Positions 28,801 through 36,965 of a DNA stretch of 45,313 bases are shown here, in pieces. Made by a program: the position numbers and the translations under genes. The stretch is from Acidobacteriota bacterium. Its GTDB lineage: Bacteria; Acidobacteriota; Blastocatellia; Pyrinomonadales; Pyrinomonadaceae. Position 1 is the stretch's first letter; each line of letters begins with the position of its first letter. The stretch is taken from assembly GCA_003222895.1 (NCBI GenBank), contig QHXI01000089.1, positions 1 through 45,313 of the forward strand, read 5' to 3'. The notes below the pieces were generated by a model. It was not told the origin of the DNA. It saw nothing but the letters and a program-made list of their open reading frames with translations, and did not search any database.

Positions 28801-29200
28801 CCGCGAGTTGGATGTGTACGCTTTCGTCGGATTGATCATGCTGATAGGCATCGTCGAGAAGAACGCCATCATGATGATTGACTTTGCCTTGACCTCTCAG
28901 CGCGAAGAAGGGAAGCCCGCTGAGGAAGCAATTTTTCAGGCGTGCCTTATCCGTTTTCGTCCGATCATGATGACCACGATGGCCGCGTTGATGGGAACGC
29001 TGCCAATCGCGCTCGGCTGGGGCGCCGGCGCTGCGTCACGACGTGGATTGGGACTCGCAGTAGTCGGTGGCTTGATGGTTTCGCAAGTCGTAACGCTGTA
29101 CCTAACGCCAGTTGTGTATTTGTATTTTGAAAGCGCGCAAGAATGGTTTCAGCGGAGAAGAAGAGCCCGGCAAGGTGATGTGTCGGAAGCCCGTGCGTAA
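25898..29200 (+). CDS. mdtB: RND efflux pump inner-membrane subunit, MdtB-like
   Basis: 1100 residues. It begins [20 protein letters not shown], the first membrane helix of the HAE1 RND family. Motifs include [38 protein letters not shown], the TM4 proton-relay segment [20 protein letters not shown] (two Asp) and the second-half repeat [20 protein letters not shown]. It exports drugs or amphiphiles driven by protons. Two poorly conserved insertions stand out: a linker near 490-525 ([20 protein letters not shown]) and a Ser/Thr/Gln-rich insert near 805-850 ([20 protein letters not shown]). The stop codon TAA lies within the palindrome cgtgcgtaagcacg. The pump type is certain; the mdtB name is by analogy with MdtABC order. 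Confidence 0.93.
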   Translation: MSELFIQRPITTTLIMAGIVLFGFIGYRALPVSDLPNVDYPTIQVTAELPGASPETMASSVATPLERQFSTIAGLNTVSSTSTLGNTQVTLQFDLSRNIDAAAQDVQTAIAQSSRQLPTGMPNQPTLKKVNPADQPIVYLMVSSPTLPLSKVNEYADTTLAQRLSTISGVAQVLVTGEQKYAVRVQVDPSALATRGIGIDDVATALQRGNTNLPVGTLYGIHQNLTVQANGQLTNAEEYRQLIVAYRNGAPVALRDLGDVVDSVENNRLATRYNGQQVVTLTIQRQPGTNTVAVVDAIRNLLPSFRQQLPASIKLDVLYDRSESIRESVNDVQFSLLLAIGLVVLVIFLFLRNVRATFIPTLALPTSIVFTFAIMYLLGFSLDNLSLMALTLSVGFVVDDAVVMLENIVRRMEEGEDAMEAALKGSREIGFTIVSMTVSLVAVFIPVLFLSGILGRLFREFAITISVAILVSGFVSLSLTPMLCSRILKAFGHRKHGESESPALAGGPRHEDDAAALPEAPSHGKFWQVTERGYEWLVGGYRWTLQIALEHRALTLAICGVLFLITIALFYVIPKGFIPNDDTSQIVGYTEAAEGISFTEMSRHQEKIVDLIRKDPNVVGVLSTVGLSDISAASNTGNILILLKPVNQRSKDVEAVIDDLRPKLAAVPGMQIFLQNPPLVQVGGQVTKSPYQLTLQGPDQKELYASANALLQKMANLPHLLDVTSDIQIRNPQLNVDIDRDKASAVGVTVQQIEDALNDAYGTRQISTIYATSNEYQVILEVKPEYQEDPSALGRLYIHSTAAPSTVSQVNQVQGALAQPSSTVVNSAQAPAGLTTPGQTTTGRLIPLNTVATFSRGVGPLLVNHLGQLPSATISFNLREGVSLSAATDEVQALAKKTLPGTITMSFQGTAQIFQSSLQNLTLLMLVAVLVIYLVLGILYESFIHPFTILSGLPSAGLGALLTLLVFGRELDVYAFVGLIMLIGIVEKNAIMMIDFALTSQREEGKPAEEAIFQACLIRFRPIMMTTMAALMGTLPIALGWGAGAASRRGLGLAVVGGLMVSQVVTLYLTPVVYLYFESAQEWFQRRRRARQGDVSEARA

Positions 29201-29410
29201 GCACGCACTTGGCAGCCCATGTCTCCGCCGCGTAGCGGCGCGTTGAATTTAGCCGTGGGTTTCAACCCACGGTCGAGACGTCGCATTAGCATGCGCGTCG
29301 CGTAGCGACGGATGAACGAGAGATTCAATTGTCGCTACGCGACATTGTTTGATTCCCGAATCGATCCGTGGGCTGAAGCCCACGGCTAAACTCATTTCAT
29401 CGCTACACGA
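29190..29410. repeat. Cluster of REP-type hairpins between two RND pump genes
   Basis: At least six perfect or near-perfect hairpins: cgtgcgtaagcacg (29190-29203, holding the upstream stop codon), cgccgcgtagcggcg (29226-29240), ccgtgggtttcaacccacgg (29253-29272), cgtcgcgtagcgacg (29296-29310), gtcgctacgcgac (29331-29343) and ccgtgggctgaagcccacgg (29366-29385). Loops are GTAA, GTAG, TCAA or GAAG. The third and last belong to the same type as 19926-19945. Confidence 0.85.
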
Positions 29411-29428
29411 TGAAGATACGCTCTCGAA

Positions 29429-32400
29429 ATGGGTATGCCCGAACGATCCAAAGCCAAACCCAAACATCGCCGCGGCATCTCTGAGCTGTTCATTCACCGG
29501 CCGATCACCACGATTCTGGTGATGGTTGGCTTTGTCCTGTTCGGCCTCATCGGATATTCAGCGCTGCCGGTCAGCGATCTTCCCACCGTCGATTACCCGA
29601 CGATCAACGTCAACGCGAGTTTGCCTGGCGCGAATCCCGAAACGATGGCCGCCTCGGTCGCGACGCCGCTCGAAAGACAATTCTCGGGTATTGCGGGCAT
29701 CGATTCGATCAACTCGTCGAACTCGCAAGGCTCAACGTCGATCACGCTGCAATTCAATCTGAGCCGCAACATCGATGCGGCGGCGCAGGATGTTCAGACT
29801 GCGATCTCCGCCGCGCTGCCGCAGCTTCCGCCGGGCATGCCGAATCCGCCCAGCCTGCGCAAATCAAATCCGTCAGACAGCCCGATTCTTTTCTTCGCGT
29901 TGAATTCAGACGTGCTGTCGCTGCCGCAAATTGATGAATACGCCGAGACCTTGATCGCGCAACGTATCTCTATGGTTGACGGCGTGTCGCAGGTGCAGGT
30001 TTACGGCGCGATGAAGTACGCGGTGCGCGCCCAGATGGACCCGAATGCGCTCGCCGACCGCGGCATTGGAGTTGATGACATTGACGCGGCGATTCGCAAC
30101 GCGAATCCAAACACGCCGACCGGAACGCTGTACGGAAAATTCTCGAACATGACGGTGCAGACGAACGTGCAGCTCGACAATGCCTTGCAATTTCGCACCT
30201 TGATCGTCGCCTATCGCAACGGCGCACCGGTGCGGCTCGAAGAAGTTGCGAACGTTGTGGACAGTGTCGAAAACAACAAAGTCGCGAGCTGGTTCAACGG
30301 ACGGCGCAGCGTCACGATGGCCGTCCAGCGTCAGCCCGGCACGAATACCGTTGCGGTAGTCGATGCGATCAAAGCGCTGATTCCGCAGTTCAAGCAGCAA
30401 CTGCCTGCATCAGTCAATCTGGACATTCTGAACGATCGTTCGATCTCGATCCGGCAGTCAGTCAATGATGTGCAGTTTTCACTGTTGCTGGCGATGGGTC
30501 TGGTCGTGATGGTGATCTTTCTTTTCCTGCGGAACGTGCGCGCCACGATCATTCCGACACTCGCGCTGCCCACTTCGATCATCGGCACGTTCGCGGCGAT
30601 GTATCTTTTGAACTTTAGTCTCGACAACCTGTCGCTGATGGCGCTGACGCTTTCGGTCGGATTCGTCGTCGATGACGCGGTCGTGATGCTCGAGAACATT
30701 GTGCGCCGCATCGAGCTTGGCGAGGGCGTAATGGAGGCGGCGCTGAGCGGCTCACGCGAAATCGGATTCACGATCGTGTCGATGACAGTCTCACTGGTCG
30801 CCGTCTTTATTCCTGTTTTGTTCATGGGCGGAATTTTAGGCCGGCTGTTTCGCGAGTTCGCAATCACGATCAGCGTGGCGATTTTAGTTTCCGGCTTGGT
30901 CTCGCTGACGCTCACGCCGATGCTCGCAAGCAGGCTCTTGAAAGCTTCAGCCATTCGCGCCAGCGCGTTGCATGAAGACGCGGCCCACGCGCCGCGACGC
31001 GGCTGGTGGGGATTCACCGAAGGCATCTACAAGCGCGTGCTGCAATTTTATGAGTGGACGCTGCAAAAGGTTCTGCTGCATCCGCTTTTCACGATCACGA
31101 TCAGTCTGATTCTCGCGGTCTTCACGTTTTATCTCTTCGGCGTCGTGCCGAAAGGTTTTATTCCGAGCGGCGACACAGGGTTGTTGTTGGGCAGCACGGA
31201 AGGCGCGCAAGGCATTTCGCTCGATGACATGATTAAACATTCGAACGTGATTACCGACATCATTAAGAAGGATCCAAACGTGCAGTCGTACGCATCGACC
31301 GTCGGCGCCGGCGGTCGCAATAGTGGCGGCAACAGCGGCACGATCTTTATCGGATTGAAGCCCTTGAATCAGCGGGTCAGTGCCGATGACGTGATCGAGG
31401 GATTGCGCCCGAAGCTTTCGCGCGAGCCCGGCCTGCGGGTGATTCTCCAAAACCCGCCGAGCCTGAATATTGGCGGAGGATTTGGCCGCAGTACTTACCA
31501 AGTGACCATTCAGGCATCGAGTAACGCCGAACTGATTGACAACGCGCCCGTCCTCGAAAGGAAGATGCGCGAGATGCCGCTGCTTCAGGACGTCAACAGC
31601 AACCTGCAAGTCAACACGCCGCAGATTAACGTCGAAATCGATCGCAAACAAGCAGCCGCGCATAACGTGACCATCGCACAGATTCAGACGGCGCTGGGCG
31701 ACGCGTTTGGGTCGCGACAAGTTTCGACAATCTACATGCCGGCAAACGAGTATCAGGTGATCCTCGAAGCCAAGCCGGAATTTCAAAGCGATCCGACGGC
31801 GCTTGGCAGGCTGTACATTCATGCGTCTAACGGCGCGTTGGTTCCCCTGAGCGCGGTCGCTAGTTTCACGCGCAGCGTTGGCCCAGCCCAGGTGAATCAC
31901 TTTGGCGAGATGCCCGCGACGACGATCTCTTTCAACCTAAAACCGGGCGTGTCGCTCAGTCAGGCTACGACGCAAATTCAACAAGTCGCGAAACAAAACT
32001 TGCCCGCAACCATCACCACAACCTTTCAGGGATCGGCGCAAGTATTTCAATCATCGCTGCAGAATTTGACTTTGTTATTGCTGGTTGCGGTGCTCGTGAT
32101 TTACCTCGTGCTGGGAATTTTGTACGAGAGCTTCATTCATCCGCTCACGATTCTTTCGGGATTGCCGTCGGCGGGATTAGGCGCGCTGCTGACTCTGATG
32201 ATCTTTCATCGCGAGCTCGACATCTACGCGTTCGTCGGCCTCATCATGCTGATCGGCATCGTGAAGAAGAACGCGATCATGATGATCGACTTTGCGCTCG
32301 ACAAGCAGCGAAGAGAAGGCGAGGCGCCGCGCCAGGCAATTTACGATGCCTGCGTAATTCGCTTCCGCCCAATCATGATGACGACCATGTCGGCTTTGAT

Positions 32401-32617
32401 GGGAACCTTGCCAATCGCTCTGGGTTGGGGCGCCGGCGCTTCGGCTCGTCGAGGTTTGGGATTAGCAGTCGTCGGCGGATTAATTGTCTCGCAGGTGTTG
32501 ACCTTGTACTTGACGCCGGTTGTGTATTTGTATTTCGAGCGGTTTCAGGAATGGGTGCGTGGAGCGAAGAGTTCACCAGCGACCACGAGCGTTACGCCGC
32601 TGCACAACTCGCGATAG
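29429..32617 (+). CDS. mdtC: RND efflux pump inner-membrane subunit, MdtC-like
   Basis: 1062 residues from ATG 29429 (ATG 29435 also possible). It is clearly paralogous to the upstream pump: [54 protein letters not shown] and [20 protein letters not shown]. It lacks the long Ser/Thr/Gln-rich insert of its neighbour. A hydrophilic N-terminal extension of about 15 residues (GMPERSKAKPKHRRG) precedes the first helix. Two pumps behind one adaptor match the MdtABC layout, where MdtB and MdtC form a mixed trimer. In this case a 228-bp hairpin-rich gap separates them, so stoichiometry could be set by mRNA stability or partial termination. Confidence 0.93.
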   Translation: MGMPERSKAKPKHRRGISELFIHRPITTILVMVGFVLFGLIGYSALPVSDLPTVDYPTINVNASLPGANPETMAASVATPLERQFSGIAGIDSINSSNSQGSTSITLQFNLSRNIDAAAQDVQTAISAALPQLPPGMPNPPSLRKSNPSDSPILFFALNSDVLSLPQIDEYAETLIAQRISMVDGVSQVQVYGAMKYAVRAQMDPNALADRGIGVDDIDAAIRNANPNTPTGTLYGKFSNMTVQTNVQLDNALQFRTLIVAYRNGAPVRLEEVANVVDSVENNKVASWFNGRRSVTMAVQRQPGTNTVAVVDAIKALIPQFKQQLPASVNLDILNDRSISIRQSVNDVQFSLLLAMGLVVMVIFLFLRNVRATIIPTLALPTSIIGTFAAMYLLNFSLDNLSLMALTLSVGFVVDDAVVMLENIVRRIELGEGVMEAALSGSREIGFTIVSMTVSLVAVFIPVLFMGGILGRLFREFAITISVAILVSGLVSLTLTPMLASRLLKASAIRASALHEDAAHAPRRGWWGFTEGIYKRVLQFYEWTLQKVLLHPLFTITISLILAVFTFYLFGVVPKGFIPSGDTGLLLGSTEGAQGISLDDMIKHSNVITDIIKKDPNVQSYASTVGAGGRNSGGNSGTIFIGLKPLNQRVSADDVIEGLRPKLSREPGLRVILQNPPSLNIGGGFGRSTYQVTIQASSNAELIDNAPVLERKMREMPLLQDVNSNLQVNTPQINVEIDRKQAAAHNVTIAQIQTALGDAFGSRQVSTIYMPANEYQVILEAKPEFQSDPTALGRLYIHASNGALVPLSAVASFTRSVGPAQVNHFGEMPATTISFNLKPGVSLSQATTQIQQVAKQNLPATITTTFQGSAQVFQSSLQNLTLLLLVAVLVIYLVLGILYESFIHPLTILSGLPSAGLGALLTLMIFHRELDIYAFVGLIMLIGIVKKNAIMMIDFALDKQRREGEAPRQAIYDACVIRFRPIMMTTMSALMGTLPIALGWGAGASARRGLGLAVVGGLIVSQVLTLYLTPVVYLYFERFQEWVRGAKSSPATTSVTPLHNSR

Positions 32618-32631
32618 TTAGCGCGGGGGAA

Positions 32632-32760
32632 TAGCCCGACCGTGAGGGAGGGCTTTTCTTTCAAAACCTGCGGAGCAGGTGACGGCGTAAAGCCTGGGGC
32701 GTAAGCCCCAGGACAACCAATCCAAAGAATCATCGAGCCCGCGGAGTGGGCGGCAGCCTG
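32632..32760. repeat. REP-type palindromes upstream of the transposase remnant
   Basis: Three units: agcccgaccgtgagggaggg (about 32633-32653), acctgcggagcaggt (32666-32680) and cctggggcgtaagccccagg (32693-32712). The last is the exact reverse complement of the unit at 33279-33298, on the other side of the transposase remnant; the identity extends five more bases (taaag) outside the stem. Confidence 0.85.
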
Positions 32761-32798
32761 CAAGAATCCTTACTCGACAAGCGTGATAACGTGATTCG

Positions 32799-33232
32799 AT
32801 GTCCGACTCCTACACCAATCTTCTCTATCACATCGTTTTTTCGACAAAGGATCGCCGTCCGTTAATCACGCATGAGTATGAAGTCAGACTCTATGATTAC
32901 ATCGGCGGCACTCTTCGCCGAACTGGCGGCATTTCGCTTGAACTCAACGGCACAGAAGATCACATTCACTTGTTGGCTAAGCTTCGGCCTGATCGGTCTC
33001 TCTCTGAAGTTCTACGAGACTTGAAAGCGAACGCGACAGGATGGATGCATGATGTTTTTCCTTCGCTCAAAGAGTCTTCCTGGCAGCGTTCACTGTCAGC
33101 CAATCAAATGTTGAGGAAGTTCGGCGATACATTGCGAGGCAGAAAGAACATCATGCGGTGGTTTCGTTTCGGGATGAGTTCATTCAATTCCTGAGAGCAA
33201 ACGGAATTGAATACGACGAGAGATTTATTTGA
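32799..33232 (+). pseudogene. REP-associated (IS200-like Y1) transposase, frameshifted before the catalytic Tyr
   Basis: ATG 32799 opens a typical RAYT/IS200-like protein: YTNLLYHIVFSTKDRRPLIT, the HUH motif in TEDHIHLLAKL and LKANATGWMHDVFPSLKES. After SSWQ (near 33082) the frame goes out of register and ends at 33194. The correct sequence continues one frame over as AFTVSQSNVEEVRRYIARQK to NGIEYDERFI and a stop at 33230-33232. The catalytic Tyr and metal-binding Gln (YIARQ) are in that second frame, so the product of the first frame is inactive. Relatives carry about four residues such as xGYx between WQ and the next segment, so a deletion of roughly 13 bases is likely. REP hairpins flank the gene on both sides. 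Confidence 0.85.
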
Positions 33233-33235
33233 TGA

Positions 33236-33298
33236 GCTGTCGCTCGCTTCGCGAGCTCGCTTTGTTTGTGGGCTTTTCCCTGGGGCTTACGCCCCAGG
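33236..33298. repeat. REP-type palindromes downstream of the transposase remnant
   Basis: A short palindrome, gctcgcttcgcgagc (33242-33256), is followed by cctggggcttacgccccagg (33279-33298). The latter is the exact reverse complement of the unit at 32693-32712. The two therefore form terminal inverted copies around the transposase remnant. Confidence 0.85.
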
Positions 33299-33322
33299 CT
33301 TTATGCTGTTCCGCTCCGCGGA

Positions 33323-33396
33323 TTAGAACAACTGGAACTTAATCGTCAGACACTGCTTCGGGTTCTGGCGGAAGTCGTAAGTCATCTTCACGCCCT
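33323..33396 (-). pseudogene. Diverged duplicate of the mlaD 3' end
   Basis: Read on the minus strand from 33385, this gives MTYDFRQNPKQCLTIKFQLF and a stop at 33323-33325. The true end of mlaD about 500 bp away encodes MIYDFRQNPKKYLTIKFQLF. The nucleotide match starts at the stop codon, runs for about 70 bp to near 33396 and has only a handful of differences. The copy is separated from mlaD by an antitoxin gene and palindromes. It may be a relic of a duplication or of rearrangement between mlaD-like genes. Confidence 0.8.
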
Positions 33397-33411
33397 AGAA
33401 TGAAAGAAATC

Positions 33412-33681
33412 TTATGCAGCCTTGTCGCCTGACAGTTTTTCTTTGAGCCAGGAGTTAGCGAGAGTGGCGAGTGAGACTCCTTGTCTCTCCGCCTGCTCTT
33501 CAAGGCGAACATAGACTTCAGGATCGAGCGTGATGCGATGCGGCGCTCGGATTTCAAATTCGACTTCGTGGGTCTGATCCCAATGATCAGCGAGGCTATG
33601 GCTGTCCCAGTATTCGCCAATCTCTTCTGGAGATCGGGCATTCGAAACACTGCTGAGCTGATCGCTATTATTTTCGCTCAT
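33412..33681 (-). CDS. CopG-family antitoxin-like protein without visible toxin
   Basis: 89 residues from ATG 33681 (MSENNSDQLSSVSNARSPEE). The landmarks EEIGEYWDSHSLADHWDQTH, VEFEIRAP, ITLDPEVYVRLEEQAERQG and LATLANSWLKEKL match the CopG antitoxin group (BrnA-like): an acidic toxin-binding N-terminus and a ribbon-helix-helix-like C-terminus. The DNA-binding part should repress its own promoter. No toxin gene is found next to it: one side holds the mlaD duplicate, the other a palindrome (cgcccgcttcgcgggct, 33688-33704) only six bases from the start codon. No Shine-Dalgarno is visible. It is probably an orphan antitoxin brought in by rearrangement. Confidence 0.8.
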   Translation of the reverse strand: MSENNSDQLSSVSNARSPEEIGEYWDSHSLADHWDQTHEVEFEIRAPHRITLDPEVYVRLEEQAERQGVSLATLANSWLKEKLSGDKAA

Positions 33682-33687
33682 GTCTGT

Positions 33688-33815
33688 CGCCCGCTTCGCG
33701 GGCTAAAATAAATGGGAGGTCGGTGATCCCAGCGCTGAAGCGCTGGGCTATTGTCAAACGTCCGCTATCGCGGACGATAACGTCACGCCCTCCCTGACGG
33801 TCGGGCTACTGCCCC
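33688..33815. repeat. Palindrome cluster between antitoxin gene and mlaD
   Basis: Four units: cgcccgcttcgcgggct (33688-33704), cccagcgctgaagcgctggg (33728-33747), cgtccgctatcgcggacg (33760-33777) and gccctccctgacggtcgggc (about 33787-33806). The last is the inverse of the unit near 32633-32653. They occupy nearly all of the gap before the mlaD stop codon. Confidence 0.8.
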
Positions 33816-33823
33816 TGGGCGCA

Positions 33824-34978
33824 CTAAAACAACTGGAACTTAATCGTCAGGTATTTCTTCGGGTTCTGGCGGAAGTCGTAAATCATCTTCACGCCTTCAG
33901 ACGACAAGTTGTTGACGTTGTTGTAGAGCGATTCGTCGGTGATCAGTTTGCCGAGCGTGCCTTCGCCGCGTTGCGCGTTCGCTACCACGTTATCAATTCG
34001 CGCGGCCGTCGTGTTGAAGCGAGCGATCGCTGTGCGCGCGTCGTTGTAGATCGCTTCATCTTTCACCAGCTTGCCCAGCGTGCCCTGGCCCGCATTAACT
34101 CCGGCAATAATCTGATCGATTTGATCCATTGAATGGTTCACGCGATCGGCGATGTGATTGATCTTGTTGTACATCTCATCGCTTTCGAGCAGCTTGCCCG
34201 CTGTGCCGCGCCCGGCTGCCAAATCAGCAGAGAGCTTTTTCAAATTTGCAGCGATGTCATTCGCGTTGTTGTAGAGCGCTTCGTCGTAGATGAACTTGCC
34301 GGCTGAACCCTTGCCGCTTTTGATTTGCGTGGCCAGCTCTTCCGCGTCGCGAATCGTCGCGTTCAGATTGTTGTAAAGCGATTCATCGTTGAAGAGGCGA
34401 CCGACGGTGCCTTTGCCCTCGCGCACGTTCTTGACCACCTCATTCAATTGATCGGAAAGCTTGCTTAACTTCTGGGCCAACTCTGTGCCGTTGGTTGCCA
34501 GGTCGGACATGGTGCTGCCGGCAGTCGAGGGCAGCAGAAAATTATCAGTCACGGGTTGGCCCAGAGGAGTGCCGGGCGTGATGTTCACGATCATTTCGCT
34601 GCCCAGAATGCTGGGCGCGGCTTGTTGCGCGGTCGAGTCGGTGCGAATGCGATCAGTGGCGGGAACGCCGTCGATTTTGCTTTCGATTGTCAGAAACGCT
34701 TCGATCTTCTGCGGGCTGGGACCGGTGCCGACCTCGGACGGGCTGAGCAGACGAATGCGATCGACTTTGCCGATGCGTACGCCCGCGAGGCGCACTTCTG
34801 ATCCTTCGCGCAAGCCGTTCGCATCGGCGAATCGCGCTCGCAGATGCAGGTGGCTCTTGAACGGATTGAGCTCGCCCGACGCGTTCAGGATCAACACCAA
34901 CAGTACCGCCAATGCAATAAAGACGAGTAAGCCGACGCGCAGCTCGCTCAGTCCGACGTTCCTGGTTGATTTTGGCAT
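33824..34978 (-). CDS. mlaD: MlaD/MCE-domain lipid transport protein with five C-terminal repeats
   Basis: 384 residues. One N-terminal membrane helix (VGLLVFIALAVLLVLILNAS) is followed by an MCE domain (about 45-140: LRARFADANGLREGSEVRLA, GVRIGKVDRI). MCE proteins form hexameric rings that carry phospholipids between inner and outer membranes. The rest is a tail with five repeats of the form GxGTxGKLxxDExxYNNxN, starting near residues 188, 222, 256, 298 and 338, separated by amphipathic helices. The tail is much longer than in E. coli MlaD and might form a helical tube or extended needle; that is inference. It is the last gene of a minus-strand mlaE-mlaF-mlaD operon. Confidence 0.93.
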   Translation of the reverse strand: MPKSTRNVGLSELRVGLLVFIALAVLLVLILNASGELNPFKSHLHLRARFADANGLREGSEVRLAGVRIGKVDRIRLLSPSEVGTGPSPQKIEAFLTIESKIDGVPATDRIRTDSTAQQAAPSILGSEMIVNITPGTPLGQPVTDNFLLPSTAGSTMSDLATNGTELAQKLSKLSDQLNEVVKNVREGKGTVGRLFNDESLYNNLNATIRDAEELATQIKSGKGSAGKFIYDEALYNNANDIAANLKKLSADLAAGRGTAGKLLESDEMYNKINHIADRVNHSMDQIDQIIAGVNAGQGTLGKLVKDEAIYNDARTAIARFNTTAARIDNVVANAQRGEGTLGKLITDESLYNNVNNLSSEGVKMIYDFRQNPKKYLTIKFQLF

Positions 34979-35006
34979 GGCAACACCTAAGATTTTCGAT
35001 TTTCGA

Positions 35007-35068
35007 TTTTAGATTTGCGATCGGAAATCCGCTCTATTAATTGGCAATCGGCAATCGCAAATCAAAAA
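35007..35068. repeat. Inverted repeat in the mlaF-mlaD gap
   Basis: Arm 35007-35021 (ttttagatttgcgat) pairs with 35054-35068 (atcgcaaatcaaaaa). The AT-rich stretch also includes direct repeats of gattttc (34991-35010). It could form an mRNA hairpin between the two operon genes. Confidence 0.6.
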
Positions 35069-35073
35069 TGAAT

Positions 35074-35973
35074 TCAGTGTCCTCGTAAGAATTTATGAAT
35101 GTACGGATCTTCCGCCTTGCGCAGCGTTTCATCGGTGCCGCTGAAAATTATTTCGCCGTCGCGAATCATCAAGACCTTGCTGTTGATGAGACAAAGCTTT
35201 TCGCCTTCCTTCTCAAAGACGACTTCGCCGGCTTCGTTGACGACCGCGTATTCCGAAGTCAGGTAATCAAGATTGTTCATCTCGTGCGTGACGAAGATCG
35301 ACGACACGTCTTCCAGATCGCGCAGCTTCATCGCCAGCTCGCAGATGGTGCGCGCAGTTGGCGGATCCAAGCCGGCGGTCGGCTCGTCGAACATCACGAT
35401 CTTTGGATCGCCGACCAGCGCGCGCGCAATTCCCACGCGCCGACGCATGCCGCCCGAAAGTTCTGAAGGCATTTTGTCGATGGCGTCCTCGAGGTTCACG
35501 AACCGCAGCATGCGGCGCACTTCACTTTCGACGTCTTCCTCGGCCACGCCCTGTTCGTGCAACTTGAAAGCGACGTTTTCGTAAACCGATAGCGAGTCAA
35601 ACAATGCGCCTTCCTGAAAGATCATCCCGATCTTTTTGCGCACGCGCATCATATCGACTTCCGAGTAATTGGTAACCTCCTCGCCATCGACCAGGATCTG
35701 TCCGCTATCAGGCTTGATCAATCCAAGCACCAGCTTGATTGTCGTTGACTTGCCACTGCCTGAGCCGCCCAGGATGATTTTCGTCTCGCCCTTCATCACT
35801 TTGAAGCTGAGATTGTTAAGGACTTTGCGGCCGTCGTATTCCAGCGTGACGCCGCGAAACTCAATCGCGGGAATCGCGCGGTCCGTATCGTCTATCTCGC
35901 GAAAAGTCGATTCCGCGGCGCGGTCGCTGACGCGATTGTCGATGGTCTGATCAATTGAAGACTGCGTCATCAT
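35074..35973 (-). CDS. mlaF: ABC transporter ATPase of the Mla lipid transport system
   Basis: 299 residues. A 35-residue extension precedes the ATPase core: Walker [12 protein letters not shown]-loop [17 protein letters not shown], signature [16 protein letters not shown], Walker [15 protein letters not shown] and H-loop FVTHEMNNL. It powers phospholipid movement between the membrane permease MlaE and the MCE protein MlaD. The start ATG overlaps the stop of mlaE (ATGA, 35970-35973), so translation is probably coupled. mlaD begins 95 bp downstream. No mlaB or mlaC homolog is seen in the window. Confidence 0.95.
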   Translation of the reverse strand: MMTQSSIDQTIDNRVSDRAAESTFREIDDTDRAIPAIEFRGVTLEYDGRKVLNNLSFKVMKGETKIILGGSGSGKSTTIKLVLGLIKPDSGQILVDGEEVTNYSEVDMMRVRKKIGMIFQEGALFDSLSVYENVAFKLHEQGVAEEDVESEVRRMLRFVNLEDAIDKMPSELSGGMRRRVGIARALVGDPKIVMFDEPTAGLDPPTARTICELAMKLRDLEDVSSIFVTHEMNNLDYLTSEYAVVNEAGEVVFEKEGEKLCLINSKVLMIRDGEIIFSGTDETLRKAEDPYIHKFLRGH

Positions 35974-36743
35974 GTAGGCGTACCCAAAATTAGCTGAAGC
36001 GCTCGAGCCAGAATAAAGTCGGCGATGATTACTATGATCGACGCTGTCACCACCGCGGTCGTAGTCGAACGGCCAACGCCAACCGTTCCGCCTTCAGTTT
36101 TCAATCCCTTGTGACAGGCGATTGTACCCATCAGAAATGCGAAGAACAAAGGTTTAATGATGCCGCCGATAATGTCGTCGGTAGTGATGCCGTCGCGCAC
36201 CGAATTAAGAAACATCGACGACGGTAATCCGAAGAGCCACGTCGATACCGCCCAACCTCCGGCGATACCCATAACATCGGCGATTAACGTCAGCAACGGC
36301 AAGGTGACGATCAGCGCCAGCAGCCGCGGCGCCACGAGTTTGCGAATCGGGTCGGTGCCCAGGGCGCGCATCGCGTCAATCTGTTCCGAGACGACCATCG
36401 ATCCCAATTCCGCCGAGATAGCAGATACGGCTCGGCCGGTCACCATCAGCGCGGTCAACACCGGGCCCAGCTCGCGCACGAGCGAAATCGAAACGAGATA
36501 TCCGAGTTGGTCGACTGCGCCGTACGATTCCAACGTCTGATAAGTCTGCAGCGTGAGCACGCCGCCAGTAAAAAATCCGGTGAGAATGATTATCGTCAGG
36601 GATCCTACGCCGATGTAATCCATCTGCGCGATCGATTCGGGAATGTAATGGGGCTTTTTGAAGATGCCGCGGACTGCCCGGGCGGCGAGCAGCGACATCT
36701 CTTGCAAATCGAAAAGGAAGCGGGCGATGAAATTCATCGGCAC
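35970..36743 (-). CDS. mlaE: MlaE-family ABC permease
   Basis: 257 residues, the normal length for the family. Membrane helices are clear ([60 protein letters not shown]). The conserved [29 protein letters not shown] region (split here: [17 protein letters not shown], then [12 protein letters not shown]) and [14 protein letters not shown] motif identify MlaE. It sits in the inner membrane and pairs with MlaF. It is the first gene of the operon, so the promoter should be within 36744-36900. The start could also be a few codons later, at MNFIARF. Confidence 0.95.
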   Translation of the reverse strand: MPMNFIARFLFDLQEMSLLAARAVRGIFKKPHYIPESIAQMDYIGVGSLTIIILTGFFTGGVLTLQTYQTLESYGAVDQLGYLVSISLVRELGPVLTALMVTGRAVSAISAELGSMVVSEQIDAMRALGTDPIRKLVAPRLLALIVTLPLLTLIADVMGIAGGWAVSTWLFGLPSSMFLNSVRDGITTDDIIGGIIKPLFFAFLMGTIACHKGLKTEGGTVGVGRSTTTAVVTASIIVIIADFILARALQLILGTPT

Positions 36744-36904
36744 GTCAACGATGATAGCCAGACTAACCGCAATTGCCGCCGTGGTTTTGAGGATGCCGCG
36801 CGGGCCAAAGCGCTTCGGTTCAGCGCGTTAATGCGGTGCAAGCATGATTTTCAAAAGAGCGGCCTATAATGCGCAGAATGAATCGTTTGCGTCAAGGATG
36901 CGGC

Positions 36905-36940
36905 AAAAAAAGAGCCGGCAAACTACAATTCAGCCGGCTC
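36905..36940 (-). terminator. Rho-independent terminator of the sigma/anti-sigma operon
   Basis: On the minus strand the stem gagccggc (36933-36940) pairs with gccggctc (36912-36919) and is followed by seven T residues (36905-36911 as A on plus). It lies about 25 bases past the stop of the LTxxQ gene. Confidence 0.88.
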
Positions 36941-36965
36941 GTCAACTAAGTGTGCGGGATGACGT

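Noticed and set aside
30947-31900. 317-codon minus-strand frame inside the second RND pump gene
   Set aside because: It is antisense to conserved RND sequence and has no domain; the Arg/His-rich composition is that of a mirror frame.
32799-33232. Programmed frameshifting to make an active RAYT
   Set aside because: The junction lacks a slippery heptamer, and residues normally present (xGYx) are missing, so a deletion is a better explanation.
29190-33815. CRISPR array, given many short repeats
   Set aside because: Units are palindromes of differing sequence with irregular spacing and no constant repeat/spacer length; no cas gene is present.
36855-36945. Possible small RNA: tataat near 36864 followed by the gagccggc hairpin on the plus strand
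   Set aside because: On the plus strand the hairpin is preceded, not followed, by the A/T run, no -35 is visible, and the hairpin fits a terminator for the minus-strand operon.
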